Source: Phocoena phocoena | Taxonomy: Eukaryota > Chordata > Mammalia > Artiodactyla > Phocoenidae | NCBI RefSeq assembly: GCF_963924675.1 | Contig: NC_089238.1 | Location: 43,728,879-43,792,878, forward strand | Reading direction: 5' to 3' | DNA: 64,000 bases | In this document: one piece after another, positions 1 to 9,835 of the stretch | How positions within the stretch are numbered: position 1 is the stretch's first letter | Layout: the number at the start of each line of letters is the position of its first letter | The notes under the pieces: model-generated | What the model saw: only the letters and a program-made list of their open reading frames with translations | What the model was told of the DNA's origin: nothing | Databases searched by the model: none | Program-made: the position numbers and the translations under genes

Positions 1-594
1 CGACTGTTTAACAGGATGTGCTAGGAGAGCCTAGGATGAGGTAGGTCAGGATTTTCGCCATGTTCCAATCTCATCTCCTGGGAACCCTCTGGCCTCCCTG
101 CTTCTGTGTATGGAGCCCATCTGTAGGAATCAAGACCTCCCATCCATGTTTGATTCCACTGCCTGTTATCTCTTCTGGAACATTCCTTCCTGTGTATTTG
201 TGGCACTTGCCTCCTTACCTCACCCCGGTAGTTCACGTAGTAGATGTATGTGATAATATCCCACGGGAGTTCTTGCTTAATTGTAATTACTCACATTAAA
301 GCAACACCTTGGATGAAGCCTCATTCTCTACGCTGTAATGTGGACATGAGCATGGATAGACGTGGGCCATGTGTACAATGACTGGCCCTGGATTTTTAAT
401 TTCTGGGAGGCAGCTTTGTGGAAGCTGGCAGAAGTTCTCGTACTTCCTCAGGGCTTTTGCTAACCCTCAACTAGAACTTGTTCTTTATTTCCCAGCCAGA
501 CTTACTGACCTTCAGGATATGGGGAACAGTCTTATATTCTTGTATATTATTCTTACATATTATTATACATTCCTTTCTAGGAATATAAAACACC
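1..594. other. Unique non-coding sequence, nothing recognised
   Basis: I see no exon-like structure, repeat family or RNA gene here. Open frames are short and have no recognisable domain. The composition is ordinary for mammalian intergenic or intronic DNA. Confidence 0.6.
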
Positions 595-800
595 TTCCTT
601 CCTCCCTTCCCTCCCCTTCCCTTCTTTCTGCCAGCTTCTCTCCCTCTCTCCTTGTTTCTTATCATCTCTTTTTCCTGTCATCTTTCCTCTTTTCTCCCGT
701 TGTCTTCCTTCCAGTTTGTCTCTTGTCCTAACTGCTTTTCTTTCTCTCTCTGTGTGTCTCTGTCTCTCTCTCTTCTCCCCTCACCCTTTCTCCCGTGGTT
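595..800. repeat. Pyrimidine-rich low-complexity tract (CTTCC/TCTC)
   Basis: Almost continuous C and T on the plus strand, with irregular CCTTCC, TCTCTC and short TGTGTC units. It is low-complexity DNA rather than a clean microsatellite. Frames through it translate as serine/leucine-rich strings and are not genes. Confidence 0.8.
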
Positions 801-1135
801 TGCTGCTGCACTGTTTAATTTGTTTCATCATTTTGCATGGATGCCCAGAGACTTTCAGGCCAAGGGCAAACTTTGAAAATCCCTAAGACAGTTACATAAA
901 AGGTGCAGGTCTTCTGCGGGCGTCTGGGCCTCAAGTGTGGAGCATGTTCCCGGGGTGTGGAGGGGCCCTGCCACGCCCGAATCCAGAGGGGCTGCAGACT
1001 TCCCTCCTGGTCAGCCAGGGCAGCATCTGGGGACCCTCCACCAGCTCCCCTCGACGCAGAAGGAAAGTGGGTGGTGTCTGGGGCGCTTCTCTCCTCTCCA
1101 CCCTTCACTAACCTCCCCCTTCCCATCCTATTAAG
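801..1135. other. Unique sequence left of the first SINE
   Basis: No family recognised. The last bases (AAGAAAAG...) are the left boundary of the SINE insertion that follows. Confidence 0.5.
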
Positions 1136-1388
1136 AAAAGTGTTTATTATTTTTTTTTTTTTTTTTTTTTTGCGGTACGCGGGCCTCTCACTGTTGTGGC
1201 CTCTCCCACTGCGGAGCACAGGCTCCGGACGCACAGGCTCAGCGGCCGTGGCTCACGGGCCCAGCCGCTCCGCGGCATGTGGGATCTTCCCGGACCGGGG
1301 CACAAACCCGCGTCCCCTGCATCGGCAGGCGGACTCTCAACCACTGCTTCACCAGGGAAGCCCCAAGTAAAAGTGTTTATTATTTTTT
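1136..1388 (-). mobile_element. CHR-2-type tRNA-derived SINE, antisense, with 20-bp target site duplication
   Basis: The element reads in antisense: an oligo-T run (1150-1171), GCGGTACGCGGGCCTCTCACTG, a G+C-rich body, and CACCAGGGAAGCCCC at the far end. On its own strand it carries a degenerate tRNA B box (GGTTTGTGCCC, reverse of 1299-1309). This body is the abundant CHR-2 type SINE of cetaceans, recognised from family knowledge. The host sequence AAAAGTGTTTATTATTTTTT occurs at 1136-1155 and again at 1369-1388, a perfect duplication, although the left copy merges with the oligo-T tail. The intact duplication points to a fairly recent insertion. Frames across it of 60-155 residues are SINE sequence, not genes. 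Confidence 0.93.
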
Positions 1389-1849
1389 AATCCTTCCTGC
1401 GTGGCTTTGTTGTCATCCTTGTATTCATGACACCGAGATTCCCATAGTTCGTTGTATCACAGGTCCAACCCCTCCCCTCCCCGGCTCATTTTCTCTGTCT
1501 TCTATTTATCGACTCCTCTGTGGTCTCCTGCCTCTCTTTCTCTGACTATCTCATCCTCTCTTCTTCATTGACACTGTTCCTTATTTCTCTCTCTTGAGAT
1601 GGGATACCATGGGCAGATGGGAACAGAGAAAAATGGGGGTACTCTGGAGAGAAGTGTGTCAAACATGCCCAGGGCATTACCCAAAGCTTGTTCTAGAGCA
1701 TCCCTAAAAATCGAGGAAAAGGACAAGGAGACAGACACCCAGGACAGACACTGAGATCCTGAAGCTGCAAACCCGCTCTCCAGCCATCCTTAAGGGATTC
1801 TTGAAAGGCAGAGTCAGTGAGTTTCGGGGGTTGGGAAGGACTGAATCTG
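1389..1849. other. Unique sequence, nothing recognised
   Basis: Ordinary composition with a CT-rich stretch near 1465-1600. No gene, RNA or repeat family recognised. Confidence 0.5.
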
Positions 1850-2040
1850 AATTAGCCTCCATCACCTGCTAGCTGGTGTATTCAAGACTTTGCACAAGCA
1901 TGTTAAACCTTCTGAGCCTTGGTTTTTCCATCTTTAAAATGGAGGGATAGTAATACTTTCTGAAGTTCCCGGCACAGAATGAAATAGTAAATAGGACAAG
2001 TGTTTGGAAGGTGTTAAGTATACAGTGAATATTAATTTCC
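1850..2040 (+). repeat. MIR SINE relic, sense
   Basis: The order of blocks matches a MIR: a region around CACCTGCTAGCTG, then TTAAACCTTCTGAGCCTTGG, TTTTTCCATCTTTAAAATGG, GGGATAGTAATA, and a tail near GTGTTAAGTATACAGTGAATATTAA. The similarity is to the consensus phrases 'TAACCTCTCTGAGCCTCAG' and 'TCATCTGTAAAATGGG' of the ancient mammalian MIR. It is diverged and inactive. Confidence 0.75.
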
Positions 2041-2374
2041 TTCTTTCCTCCTAGAGAATATTGAAACTGCTAAGACTTAGGATAAATAATAAAGCTTGGT
2101 AGTTGAAGCTGGTGAGAGCACAGCATTTCATGTACTGGTTGGTGCTGTTTCCTATGAATGGCAAGAGTCTACAGGCCAATCTTTGTTCTGGTTATGCTGT
2201 AGTAACTGCATTCGGTTCTCTAATGCTTAGGTAGCGGCTGTTTCCCCTTCGCTGCCTGACGATTAGGCTTCCCATTCGTGTGCTTAGTTATTTACTTTTA
2301 ATTTCACTAGCAATGCATGAAAGCATTCTCATAGAAGAAACAAAATCAAGCAAGATAGGATAAAACAAAACTCA

Positions 2375-3040
2375 GTCCCAGAGGTAGTAACAGCTTGGCG
2401 TGTGTCCGTTCAGACCAAAAGGAAAAACTTTCATTCACATGCATATGTGTACATACAGAAATGTCTAGATTGATTTTGTGATTTTAAACATAAAATATAT
2501 CCTGACTGTTATTATTTTGCAGCTTGCCTGTTTGTTTCTTTGCTGTTTAAAATGCTCTGGAGATCTTTTGTTGTCATTATGTAGAGCCCCATCTCATTTT
2601 TTCTACCTGCCGCTGTGCATTCCATAATCCTTCTACCAAAATACAGGCTCAATAAGAGATGTTGTCTTCATTTCTTTGTCCCTTAAACCTCTAACATTAC
2701 CCGTCACATAAGAGGTGTTTTTACTACTATGTTAACAGTTACAACTATTTCTTAAACGTTTAAATGAACTGACATGGATATAACCACATGCATTTTTTAA
2801 CCATTCCCCTACTGATTGACTGTAGGCTATTTCTTTATTTTCCTATTACAAACAACACTGCAGCGAACATCCTTACGCTTGTTTTGTTGTGCAGATATGC
2901 GTGAATTTCTCTGGTGTAGGTCCTAAGAAGTGAAATCGCTAGGGCAAAGAAGACGTCTTCTTCTAAATATTGATTGCCACAATGTCTTCCAAAGATGGTG
3001 GTGCCAGTCTACAGCCCTACATTAATACATTTTCTTAGGT
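2375..3040 (-). repeat. Old L1M-like LINE relic, antisense, probably interrupted
   Basis: Two blocks (about 2375-2630 and 2765-3040) read like the antisense of an ancient L1. The first has AGTAACAGCTTGGCGTGTGT and TGCAGCTTGCCTGTTTGTTT. The second has ACCATTCCCCTACTGATTGA, a block near ACAAACAACACTGCAGCGAA, and AAGTGAAATCGCTAGGGCAA. The material between (about 2640-2760) resembles an L2 3' end inserted later. No coding capacity remains. The exact subfamily is uncertain. Confidence 0.55.
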
Positions 3041-3189
3041 GTCTTCTTGAAAGTATGTTTCCAAAATAATCATCTGTTGCCCTCCTCTGTTTTGATTTCA
3101 GGGAATGAGGAGGTATGATGATTAGAATAATTAGAATTAGAATGAAATAAGAGGTGGCACAGAAATTCACTCATTCGTTCATTTTTCCA

Positions 3190-3370
3190 ATCATTGATTG
3201 GAAATGTTCTATACCTGCTCTGACAATATGGAAGCCAAGAGCTTCACATGACCACCAAGCACTTGAAATATAGCTAATGCAACTGAAGAGCTGAATTATT
3301 AATTTAATTCAATTTAAATATAAATAGCTATGTGTGGCTAGTGGCTACCATATTGGATAGCACAGATATA
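3190..3370. mobile_element. hAT-type DNA transposon relic (MER33-like, name tentative)
   Basis: The block shows CAAGCACTTGAAATATAGCT, an internal AATTAATTTAATTCAATTTAA stretch, and ends with GTGGCTAGTGGCTACCATATTGGATAGCACAG (only its core is needed here: GGCTACCATATTGGA). This is the familiar 'GTGGCTAGTGGCTACCRTATTGGACAGC' terminus of an old non-autonomous hAT/Charlie family. Related copies lie near 59.6 and 62.6 kb. The left edge is poorly defined. Confidence 0.6.
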
Positions 3371-3640
3371 AAAAGAGAAAAAAAATACTAAAACAAATGG
3401 GACAAAATGTAAAGAACTGGTGAACTTGTATAAAGGATACATGGAAATTCTTTGGATTATTCTTATAATTTTTCTTTAGGTTTGAATTACATATTTTTAA
3501 TTCCATAATAAATGCAATGTCAGGGAAAATCAAATTAAAATATCACTGAGATATATTTTATTACAATTAAATTGTCACAAATAAGTAAAATTATACTAAC
3601 CAGGAGCCACAGAAAGGACACACTTAGACATTACTGTTAG
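3371..3640. other. AT-rich unique sequence
   Basis: No repeat family or gene recognised. A 62-codon minus frame at 3345-3533 is built from A/T-rich codons (Phe, Leu, Ile, Asn) and has no domain. Confidence 0.5.
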
Positions 3641-3644
3641 GTGG

Positions 3645-3800
3645 GCAAATAGGCACAACCATTCACAATATACACTTACACAAGTACACGAGAAAATGTA
3701 TAAGGATGTCATTGTAGCTTTATTTGTAATACCGAGAAATTGGAGATGGTTGAAATGTTCAACAACAAGAGAATGGTTAAATGTATTTTGCTTTGTTCTT
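3645..3800 (+). repeat. L1M-like fragment, sense
   Basis: The text around TATAAGGATGTCATTGTAGC, TTATTTGTAATACCGAGAAA and ACAAGAGAATGGTTAAATG matches the ORF2 end of old L1s ('GTTCATTGCAGCATTGTTTGTAATAGC', then 'GGGGAATGGTTAAATAAAT'). It is a short diverged remnant beside the younger L1 that follows in the opposite orientation. Confidence 0.55.
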
Positions 3801-4160
3801 ATTCTGGATTATTGTAATGTTCTTTATCACATTAAGGCAAAGCTTTTTTAAAATTTATTTTATTGAAGTATAGTTGAATTTACAATGTTGTGTTAATTTC
3901 TACTGTACAGCAAAGTGATTCAGTTATACATATATATATGTTCTTTTTCAGATTCTTTTTCATTATGGTTTACCATAGGATATTGAATATAGTTCCCTGT
4001 GCTATACAGTAGAACCTTGTTGTTTATCCATTTGATATATAATAGTTTGCATCTACTAATTCCAAACTCCCAATCCATCCGTCCCCCACCCCCTCTCCCC
4101 CTTGACAACCACAAGTCTGTTCTCTACGTCTATGAGTCTGTTTCTGTTTTGTAGATAAGT

Positions 4161-4418
4161 TCATTTGTGTCTTATTTTAGATTCTACACAAAGTGATATC
4201 ATATGATATTTGTCTTTCTCTTTCTGACTTACTTCACTTAGTATGATAATCTCTAGGTCCACCCATGTTGCTGCAAATGGCATTATTTCATTCCTTTTTA
4301 TGGCTGAGTAGTATTCCATTGTGTATGTATTCCACATCTTCTTTATCCATTCATCTGATGATGGACATTTAGGTCGCTTCCATGTCTTGGCTATTGTAAA
4401 TAATGCTGCAATGAACAC
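4161..4418 (-). pseudogene. L1 ORF2 C-terminal remnant
   Basis: The minus-strand translation contains WIKKMWNTYTMEYYSAIKRN, followed by EIMPFAATWVDLEIIILSEV and SQKEKDKYHM. These motifs belong to the C-terminal segment of LINE-1 ORF2p, downstream of the reverse transcriptase domain and beside the cysteine-rich zone. Only about 85 residues of an otherwise roughly 1270-residue protein are in one frame. The start methionine is internal, so this is a relic and not a gene. A parallel copy lies at 18269-18511. Confidence 0.9.
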
Positions 4419-4760
4419 TGGGGTGCTGTACCTTTTCGAATTACAGTTTTCTCCAGATACATGCCCAGTTGTGGGATTGCAGGATCATATGACAACTCTA
4501 TTTTTAGTTTTTTGAGGAACCTCCATAGTGGCTGCACCAATTTACATTCCCACCAACAGTGCAGGAGGGTTCCCTTTTCTCCACACCCTCTCCAGCATTT
4601 GTTATTTGTAGACCTTTAATGATGGCCATTCTGACCGGTGTGAGGGGGTACCTCATTGTACTTTTGATTTGCATTTCTCTAATAATTAGCGATGTTCAGC
4701 GTTTTTTCACGTGCCTGTTGGCCATCTGTATGTCTTCTTTGGAGAAGTGTCTATTTAGGT

Positions 4761-4992
4761 CTTCTGCTCTTTTTTTTTTTTTTTTTTTTTTTGCGGTACG
4801 CGGGCCTCTCACTGTTGTGGCCTCTCCCACTGCGGAGCACAGGCTCCAGACACGCAGGCTCAGCGGCCATGGCTCACGGGCCCAGCCACTCTGCGGCACG
4901 TGGGATCCTCCCGGACCGGGGCACGAACCCGCGTCCCCTGCATCGGCAGGCGGACTCTCAACCACTGCGCCACCAGGGAAGCCCTTCTGCTC
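4761..4992 (-). mobile_element. CHR-2-type SINE inserted in the L1, antisense
   Basis: The body is nearly identical to the copy at 1136-1388: oligo-T, GCGGTACGCGGGCCTCTCACTG, GGACCGGGGCACGAACCCGC and GCGCCACCAGGGAAGCCC. The host L1 word CTTCTGCTC flanks it at 4761-4769 and 4984-4992. Removing the SINE and one copy of that word restores continuous L1 text (AGGTCTTCTGCTCATTTTTT). The nesting order shows that the SINE is younger than this L1 copy. Confidence 0.94.
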
Positions 4993-5085
4993 ATTTTTTG
5001 ATTGAGTTTTTTTGTTGTTGTTGTTATTGCATTGTATGAGCTGTTTGTGTGTTTTGGAAATTAAGCCCTTGTAGGTCACATTATC

Positions 5086-5895
5086 TGAGGCAAAACTTTA
5101 AGCACTGATAGGGAAAGGTGTCCAAGAGAGATGGTTGGGTGAACAAAAAAGCAATTTGCCAAACAAAATGTTTAGTATGATTGCATTTTTATAATAAGAA
5201 CACTAAAACTAACACACACACACACTCATTCACATTTATATGCACATAGAAAAAAGTTTGGAGAAATACACATGAAACAGTTACAGGGCCATTCTCCAGA
5301 AATTCCTCAAGTCCTGTGGAAAAACCACCCAGCTCCATCACTCAAGTCCTTGGGCTGGCTGTGGAGGGTCCTCTGAGCACCTTGTGCTGTAACAACAGAG
5401 GTGCCTCCAGCCAGGCAAAAATCTCAAGCTGGTGCCCGTCAGCTTGTTAGCTGTACCTCTGCGCCTGCACCACCAAATCTCCAGGAAATGCCCCCTAGCA
5501 TGGCCTGCCATTTCCAGGCCCACACAGTGCCCCTCCCCACAGCCACCAGGCCTGTGGGGCAGGCAGGGTCATTACTGAGTTCCAAGAAGGGAGTGTTTAT
5601 TATTGTTGTCAGTTTGATGCTGATCCCAAAAGGACCTAATCAACAGGTAATAAGACCTCATGGGAGCGATTAGAAAGCTCAACTTTAACCCTGTTATAAC
5701 CACAGCAGAGATGACTAGACTCAGTGCAGGACTGTGCCCCTTGCGAACAGGGCCTGATGGGGAAGAGATTGATGGGGAAGTAGGAGGGACAGCCAGAGGG
5801 GTACTGGTGGGTGTGCTCAGGGATGGGCTGAAAAGGGAATCTGGGGGGAAAGGGCACATCTAAAACTGAGTCTACCCAATACTACACATCATCCT
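5086..5895. other. Unique sequence with a short (AC)n tract
   Basis: A short AC run lies at about 5212-5226. The region 5280-5870 is moderately G+C-rich, with several overlapping open frames of 60-95 codons on both strands. None has a domain, repeat or consistent splice context, so I do not call a gene. Confidence 0.5.
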
Positions 5896-6150
5896 CATCA
5901 TCAACTTGCTTAATTGAAGAGCCGTACTAGGTACATGAGGTACAAAAGTAAATAAGCCAGGGTCCTGCCCCCAAGATGCTCACAGACATGGGTATAAAGA
6001 CTTGCAATATGATAGGAGCTACACTACAGAATAGGTTTATTCAGGGCACAGGGCTGGTACAGAGGCGGGAATTATCACCCTTGTTGGGTGAGTCAGGAAA
6101 GACAAATGTGTCAGTAAAGTGATATCTCATAGTATGTAGTCGTGACAGCG
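5896..6150 (+). repeat. Probable L2 LINE 3' relic
   Basis: The pattern ACTAGGTACATGAGGTACAA, AAGTAAATAAGCCAGGGTCC, TGCCCCCAAGATGCTCACAG and a block near GGTGAGTCAGGAAAGAC follows the L2 3' consensus ('tactgtgctaggtgctgggg ... ataagacatggtccctgccctcaaggagctcacag'). It is strongly diverged. Confidence 0.5.
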
Positions 6151-7048
6151 TCTGTTGGTTGCCTAAAGGGCTTCCATTTAGACACCCGCTTGTAACATGG
6201 ACCTCTCTGTGTCTTCGAAGCTTCCTTAAATCCTTTTTCTTTCTTTGTAAGGCTGGGTATAAATAAATAAAACTAAGTAGTAATTAATTTAAAAATATAT
6301 ATTTAAACACTTGCTTTTTGGTGTTGCAAGTGACTCTACTGGCCAATCAGTGAGATAGAAAGTTAGATAGAACTAAAGTGAGATAGAAAGTCTCATCCAT
6401 TAGCAAAACTTAATAATGCCTGATAAGATAACAGTGTCATGACCATTTCTCATTACCCTCATAGTGACAAAGTGTGTTGTTACATAATTATCACATGAGA
6501 ACACCCTTGGAATGGAACCGACTGACTACACACAGGCACATCGCCATCGCTGTCGATGGATAGTTGATAGATGTTTTAATTACTTAAAGTTTCCAAAGCA
6601 GGGCCTCTGTGATGAATGATGGAGACAAAGAAATGAAGTCACATCTGCAAAGGCCAAATCAGCCCCCAGTTTTTTCCAATTTGCATAGAATTGCAACAGT
6701 TTTTCTGGTTATTGTTGCACAAGATTTTGCATCTTGCATAAAACTAGTTGCAAATGTCACATCGGCCATCTTGATTAGGCCCAAGACTACAATAAACAGG
6801 GTGAAATTGGACAGCAGGATGGCAGCTGTCTCAGCGCTCAACCTTTTATGGCCCTTAGAGAAGGAAAGTTTGTACCTTTGCAACTTGCTTATTCCTGGGT
6901 TCTCATTCTCCTTTTGTTAGAACAAAAGTCCTGGAAACCAAAAGCTGACACCATACAAAAACCAGTGTACATTTAAAGTCTTCTCAGAGCTGGTAAAGAA
7001 CTTCAACTTCATTAAACGGAAAATTATACAGATTCTTCTTTCACAGAC
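6151..7048. other. AT-rich unique sequence
   Basis: No repeat family or gene recognised. 6600-6900 contains several TTGCA words (AATTTGCATAGAATTGCAAC, ATTTTGCATCTTGCATAAAA) and overlapping open frames on both strands of up to 103 codons with no recognisable domain. It could be conserved non-coding DNA, but nothing decisive is visible. Confidence 0.45.
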
Positions 7049-7440
7049 ATTCATCCAGAGCTTCCCTGGTACCGCAGCAGTTAAGAACCCGCCTGCCAAT
7101 GCAGGGGACATGGGTTTGGGCCCTGGTCTGGGAAGATCCCATGTGCCACGGAGCAACTAAGCCCGTGCGCCACAACTACTGAGCCTGTGCTCTAGGGCCT
7201 GCAAGCCACAACTACTGAAGCCCGTGTGCCACAACTACTGAAGCCTGCATGCCTAGAGCCTGTGCTCTGCAACGAGAGAAGCCACCGCAATGAGAAGCCC
7301 GCGTACCGCAACAAAGAGTAACCCCCGCTCACCGCAACTAGAGAAAGCCTGTGCACAGCAACAAAGACCCAACGCAGCCAAAAATAAATAATAAATAAAA
7401 TTTTTTAATTAATTAATTAATTAAAAAAAAATTCATCCAG
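7049..7440 (+). mobile_element. CHR-1-type SINE, sense, with 10-bp target site duplication
   Basis: The element begins at AGCTTCCCTGGTACCGCAGC and continues GACATGGGTTTGGGCCCTGG (a B-box remnant). It then shows repeated CCACAACTACTGAAGCC units and CAACAAAGACCCAACGCAGCC, and ends in an A/T-rich AATAAATAAATAAAATTTTT tail. This is the CHR-1 family, a tRNA-Glu-derived SINE of whales, hippos and ruminants. The host word ATTCATCCAG lies at 7049-7058 and 7431-7440. The internal CTACTGAAGCC unit is repeated, which is normal for the family. Confidence 0.9.
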
Positions 7441-7800
7441 CCACCTAGCCCCTGGCACAGCGTGCGGGAATAAAGAACAAGATCCTTGCCCTTAGAGAGC
7501 TTGCACTTTAATTAAAGGAAACAAATAATCAGAGCATGATGAGAAAGGTCAGGCAGTAGCAGAAGCCCAGGGAACCAAGAGGAGAAAAGCCTAACATGAC
7601 CTGGGGAAAGGAGTCTGGGGAGGCTTCAGAGGGCCATGTGATCTGGGTTTTGGATGATGGAGGGGATTCTCCTGGTTCTGGGGCTGGCGTTCTAGGCAGA
7701 GGAGACTGTGTGTGCAAAAGCACAGAGGTTGGAGATGGTAGGTCAGCATGTACATGGTGAAGTGAGAGAGATGAGGAGTCAGCGGGTAGACTGAATCCAA
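7441..7800 (+). repeat. L2 LINE 3' relic, sense
   Basis: Phrases include AACAAGATCCTTGCCCTTAG, AGAGCTTGCACTTTAATTAA, ACCTGGGGAAAGGAGTCTGG, GAGGCTTCAGAGGGCCATGT, and TGTGTGCAAAAGCACAGAGG. These follow the order of the L2 3' end ('ccctgccctcaaggagctt ... gaaggcttcctggagga ... tgtgcaaaggcacagaggt'). The CHR-1 SINE to the left may have inserted into the start of this relic. Confidence 0.7.
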
Positions 7801-8032
7801 AGAAATCTCAATTATTATTTTTTTTTTGCGGTACACGGGCCTCTCACTGTTGTGGCCTCTTCCGTTGTGGAGCACAGACCCCAGACATGCAGGCCCAGCG
7901 GCCATGGCTCACGGGCCCAGCCGCTCCGCGGCACGTGGGATCTTCCCGGACCGGGGCACGAACCCGTGTCCCCTGCATCGGCCGGCGGACCCTCAACCAC
8001 TGCACCACCAGGGAAGCCCCAGAAATCTCAAT
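7801..8032 (-). mobile_element. CHR-2-type SINE, antisense, with 12-bp target site duplication
   Basis: Oligo-T, GCGGTACACGGGCCTCTCACTG, GGATCTTCCCGGACCGGGGC and TGCACCACCAGGGAAGCCCC identify the third copy of the cetacean-type SINE. AGAAATCTCAAT flanks it at 7801-7812 and 8021-8032. The left oligo-T is shorter than in the other two copies. Frames of 61-85 residues here are SINE sequence. Confidence 0.93.
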
Positions 8033-8089
8033 CTTAAAGGTCTTGAAGGCCACGAGAACACATTTTGACCTAGAAGACCAGGAAAGTGT

Positions 8090-8160
8090 TTTTGTTTGTT
8101 TTTTTTGTTGTTGTTTTGTAGAATTAGCAAACAGAAATCGTTAACAAAAAAAAAAAAACA
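8090..8160. repeat. T-rich then A-rich simple tracts
   Basis: GTTTGTTTTTTTTGTTGTTG at about 8093-8115 and a run of 12-13 A at about 8147-8158. These are low-complexity sequence. Confidence 0.7.
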
Positions 8161-8204
8161 GTGGCCGACGATGTATTTATGGAAGAATTTGTGTCACCAA
8201 GCAC

Positions 8205-8500
8205 AATGAATGGCTGGGTATTGTAAGCTGATATCTGGTGGTCACGGTCCCTCTGCAGGACACTTACATCATCTCATGTGCTCTCAGAATGGCCCAGTGA
8301 CAGACATATTGGACAGGCCCCTGCCTTCAGGGAGCACACAGTCAAGTGAGGGACAAACTCTACAGTGTAATGACGGAAATGAACGTGAAACACTGTGGGA
8401 GCACACTGGGGGGCAGAGGGCAGGGTTGAAGGGATGGCCAAGGGAGGCTTCCTAAAGTCAGTGAGACTTCAGCTATGTGTTGAAAGTTGACTGGGACTTA
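8205..8500 (+). repeat. L2 LINE 3' relic, sense
   Basis: GGCCCCTGCCTTCAGGGAGC, ACACAGTCAAGTGAGGGACA, ATGGCCAAGGGAGGCTTCCT and TTAGCCAGGTGGAGAGAGTG follow the L2 3' consensus order. Coding frames here are spurious. Confidence 0.7.
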
Positions 8501-8589
8501 GCCAGGTGGAGAGAGTGCAGAGCAGGTCAACACCTCAAGTCAGCTGCAGCCCAGAGGCAGTTGTTCTCTGGATGCTCTGTTTGTTCCCA

Positions 8590-9095
8590 TTATTTTTTTT
8601 TTATTGGAGTATAACTGCTTTACAATGTTGTGTTAGTTTCTGCTGTACATGCAGTGACTCAGCTATATGTATACCTATATGCCCTCCCTCTTGGACCTCC
8701 CTCCCCCTGCCCCGATCCCACCCATCTAGGTCATCACAGAGCACCGAGCTGAGCTTCCTGTGCTTTATAGCTTGTTCCCACTAGCTGTCTATTTTACACA
8801 TGGTAGTGTATATACGTCCATTCTAATCTTTCAATTTGTTCCACCCTCCCCTTCCCCCCTCCTGTGTCCACATGTCCGTCTTCTCCATCTACATCTCTAT
8901 TCCTGCCCTGCAAATAGGTTCATCTGTACCATTTTTCTAGATTCTACATATATGCATTAATATATGATATATGTTCTTCTCTTTCTGGTTTACTTCACTC
9001 TGTATGACAGACTCCAGGTCCATCCACATCTCTACGAATGACCCAATTTTGTTCCTTTTTATGGCTGAGTAATATTCCATTGTCTATATAGCTAA
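8590..9095 (-). mobile_element. 5'-truncated L1, antisense (3' UTR plus ORF2 end)
   Basis: It starts with TTTTTTTTTATTGGAGTATA, followed by ACAATGTTGTGTTAGTTTCT and GCTGTACATGCAGTGACTCA. It ends in ATGGCTGAGTAATATTCCATTG, which is the antisense of the ORF2 C-terminal YYSA codons. The 3' UTR differs from those at 3.85 and 17.95 kb (a CCCTCCCTCTTGGACCTCCC block), so it is another L1 subfamily. Confidence 0.85.
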
Positions 9096-9654
9096 GTCTA
9101 TGAACTGTAAGTCAGCCTGCCTTAATTGGTGAGCATTTTTCCAGAGTCCCTCAAAAAGAAAATGTCCTCAGCACTTCACTGAGAGATTTGCCCAAATGGT
9201 CACATTTAAATCCATAGGTAGTACCTAATTCCAAGGTGTGGAAGCTAAACACATCATTTTGCCCCATTATTTTGGAAATAGTTTCAGTGGCTGGCCTCTG
9301 GAGACCCACCTAATGCTCCAGGTGGAGACAGATGTCTTTCATAATCTCCCCTATCAATTGACTTTGTCCCAAAGAGACTTGGCCATTTCTTCCTTTGAGT
9401 TCACATCACCAAATACTCCATGAGAAGCCATGAGACAAGGGGTTTGACAAGAGGCATCAGGAGACCCCCCCCCCCCCAGTTACCTTGGGACTTTAGCCAA
9501 ATCACTAAACTCCTGGTCTTGGTTTCTATGTCTTTCTCACAGTATCCACCAGAACAACCCTAGTTTGGTCCTCAGATCCAGGAAGATGATCTTATGTAAA
9601 AACAAAAAACTCTGTAAACAAAACTTGTTATTTCATCAAACCCAGAAAATGTTC
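9096..9654. other. Unique sequence with a C-run
   Basis: A run of about 12 C lies near 9466-9477. No gene or repeat family recognised otherwise. Confidence 0.5.
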
Positions 9655-9835
9655 ATCAAGCTCTTAGAATTTTCCAAGCACTGTGATTGGGACAGAAAGA
9701 GTTATGAGACCTAATCCCCGCCCTGAGGAGTTCATATACAAAAACAAATGAACTGTCATGCAACATGAGAAGTGCTATCACAGAGGGAAGTTCAAAGTGC
9801 TGGGGAAACATGGATGAGTAAGTGTCTGCAAACTG
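9655..9835 (+). repeat. Probable L2 relic, sense
   Basis: TTCCAAGCACTGTGATTGGG, ACCTAATCCCCGCCCTGAGG, AGTTCATATACAAAAACAAA and GAGAAGTGCTATCACAGAGG resemble the L2 3' end. It is diverged, and the boundaries are approximate. Confidence 0.5.

Larger units (their letters stand above)
3845..5085 (-). mobile_element. 5'-truncated L1, antisense, interrupted by a SINE
   Basis: The 3' UTR starts at the left (TTTATTTTATTGAAGTATAG, ACAATGTTGTGTTAATTTC, CAGCAAAGTGATTCAGTTAT), a phrase set typical of cetartiodactyl L1s. It continues through the end of ORF2 (4161-4418 in antisense) into more internal ORF2 DNA (TTTACATTCCCACCAACAG, then a CTCCAGCATTTGTTATTTG block). The L1 text resumes after the SINE at 4993 (ATTTTTTGATTGAG) and fades near 5085. 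The copy lacks the 5' UTR, ORF1 and most of ORF2, so it cannot move on its own. Confidence 0.88.
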
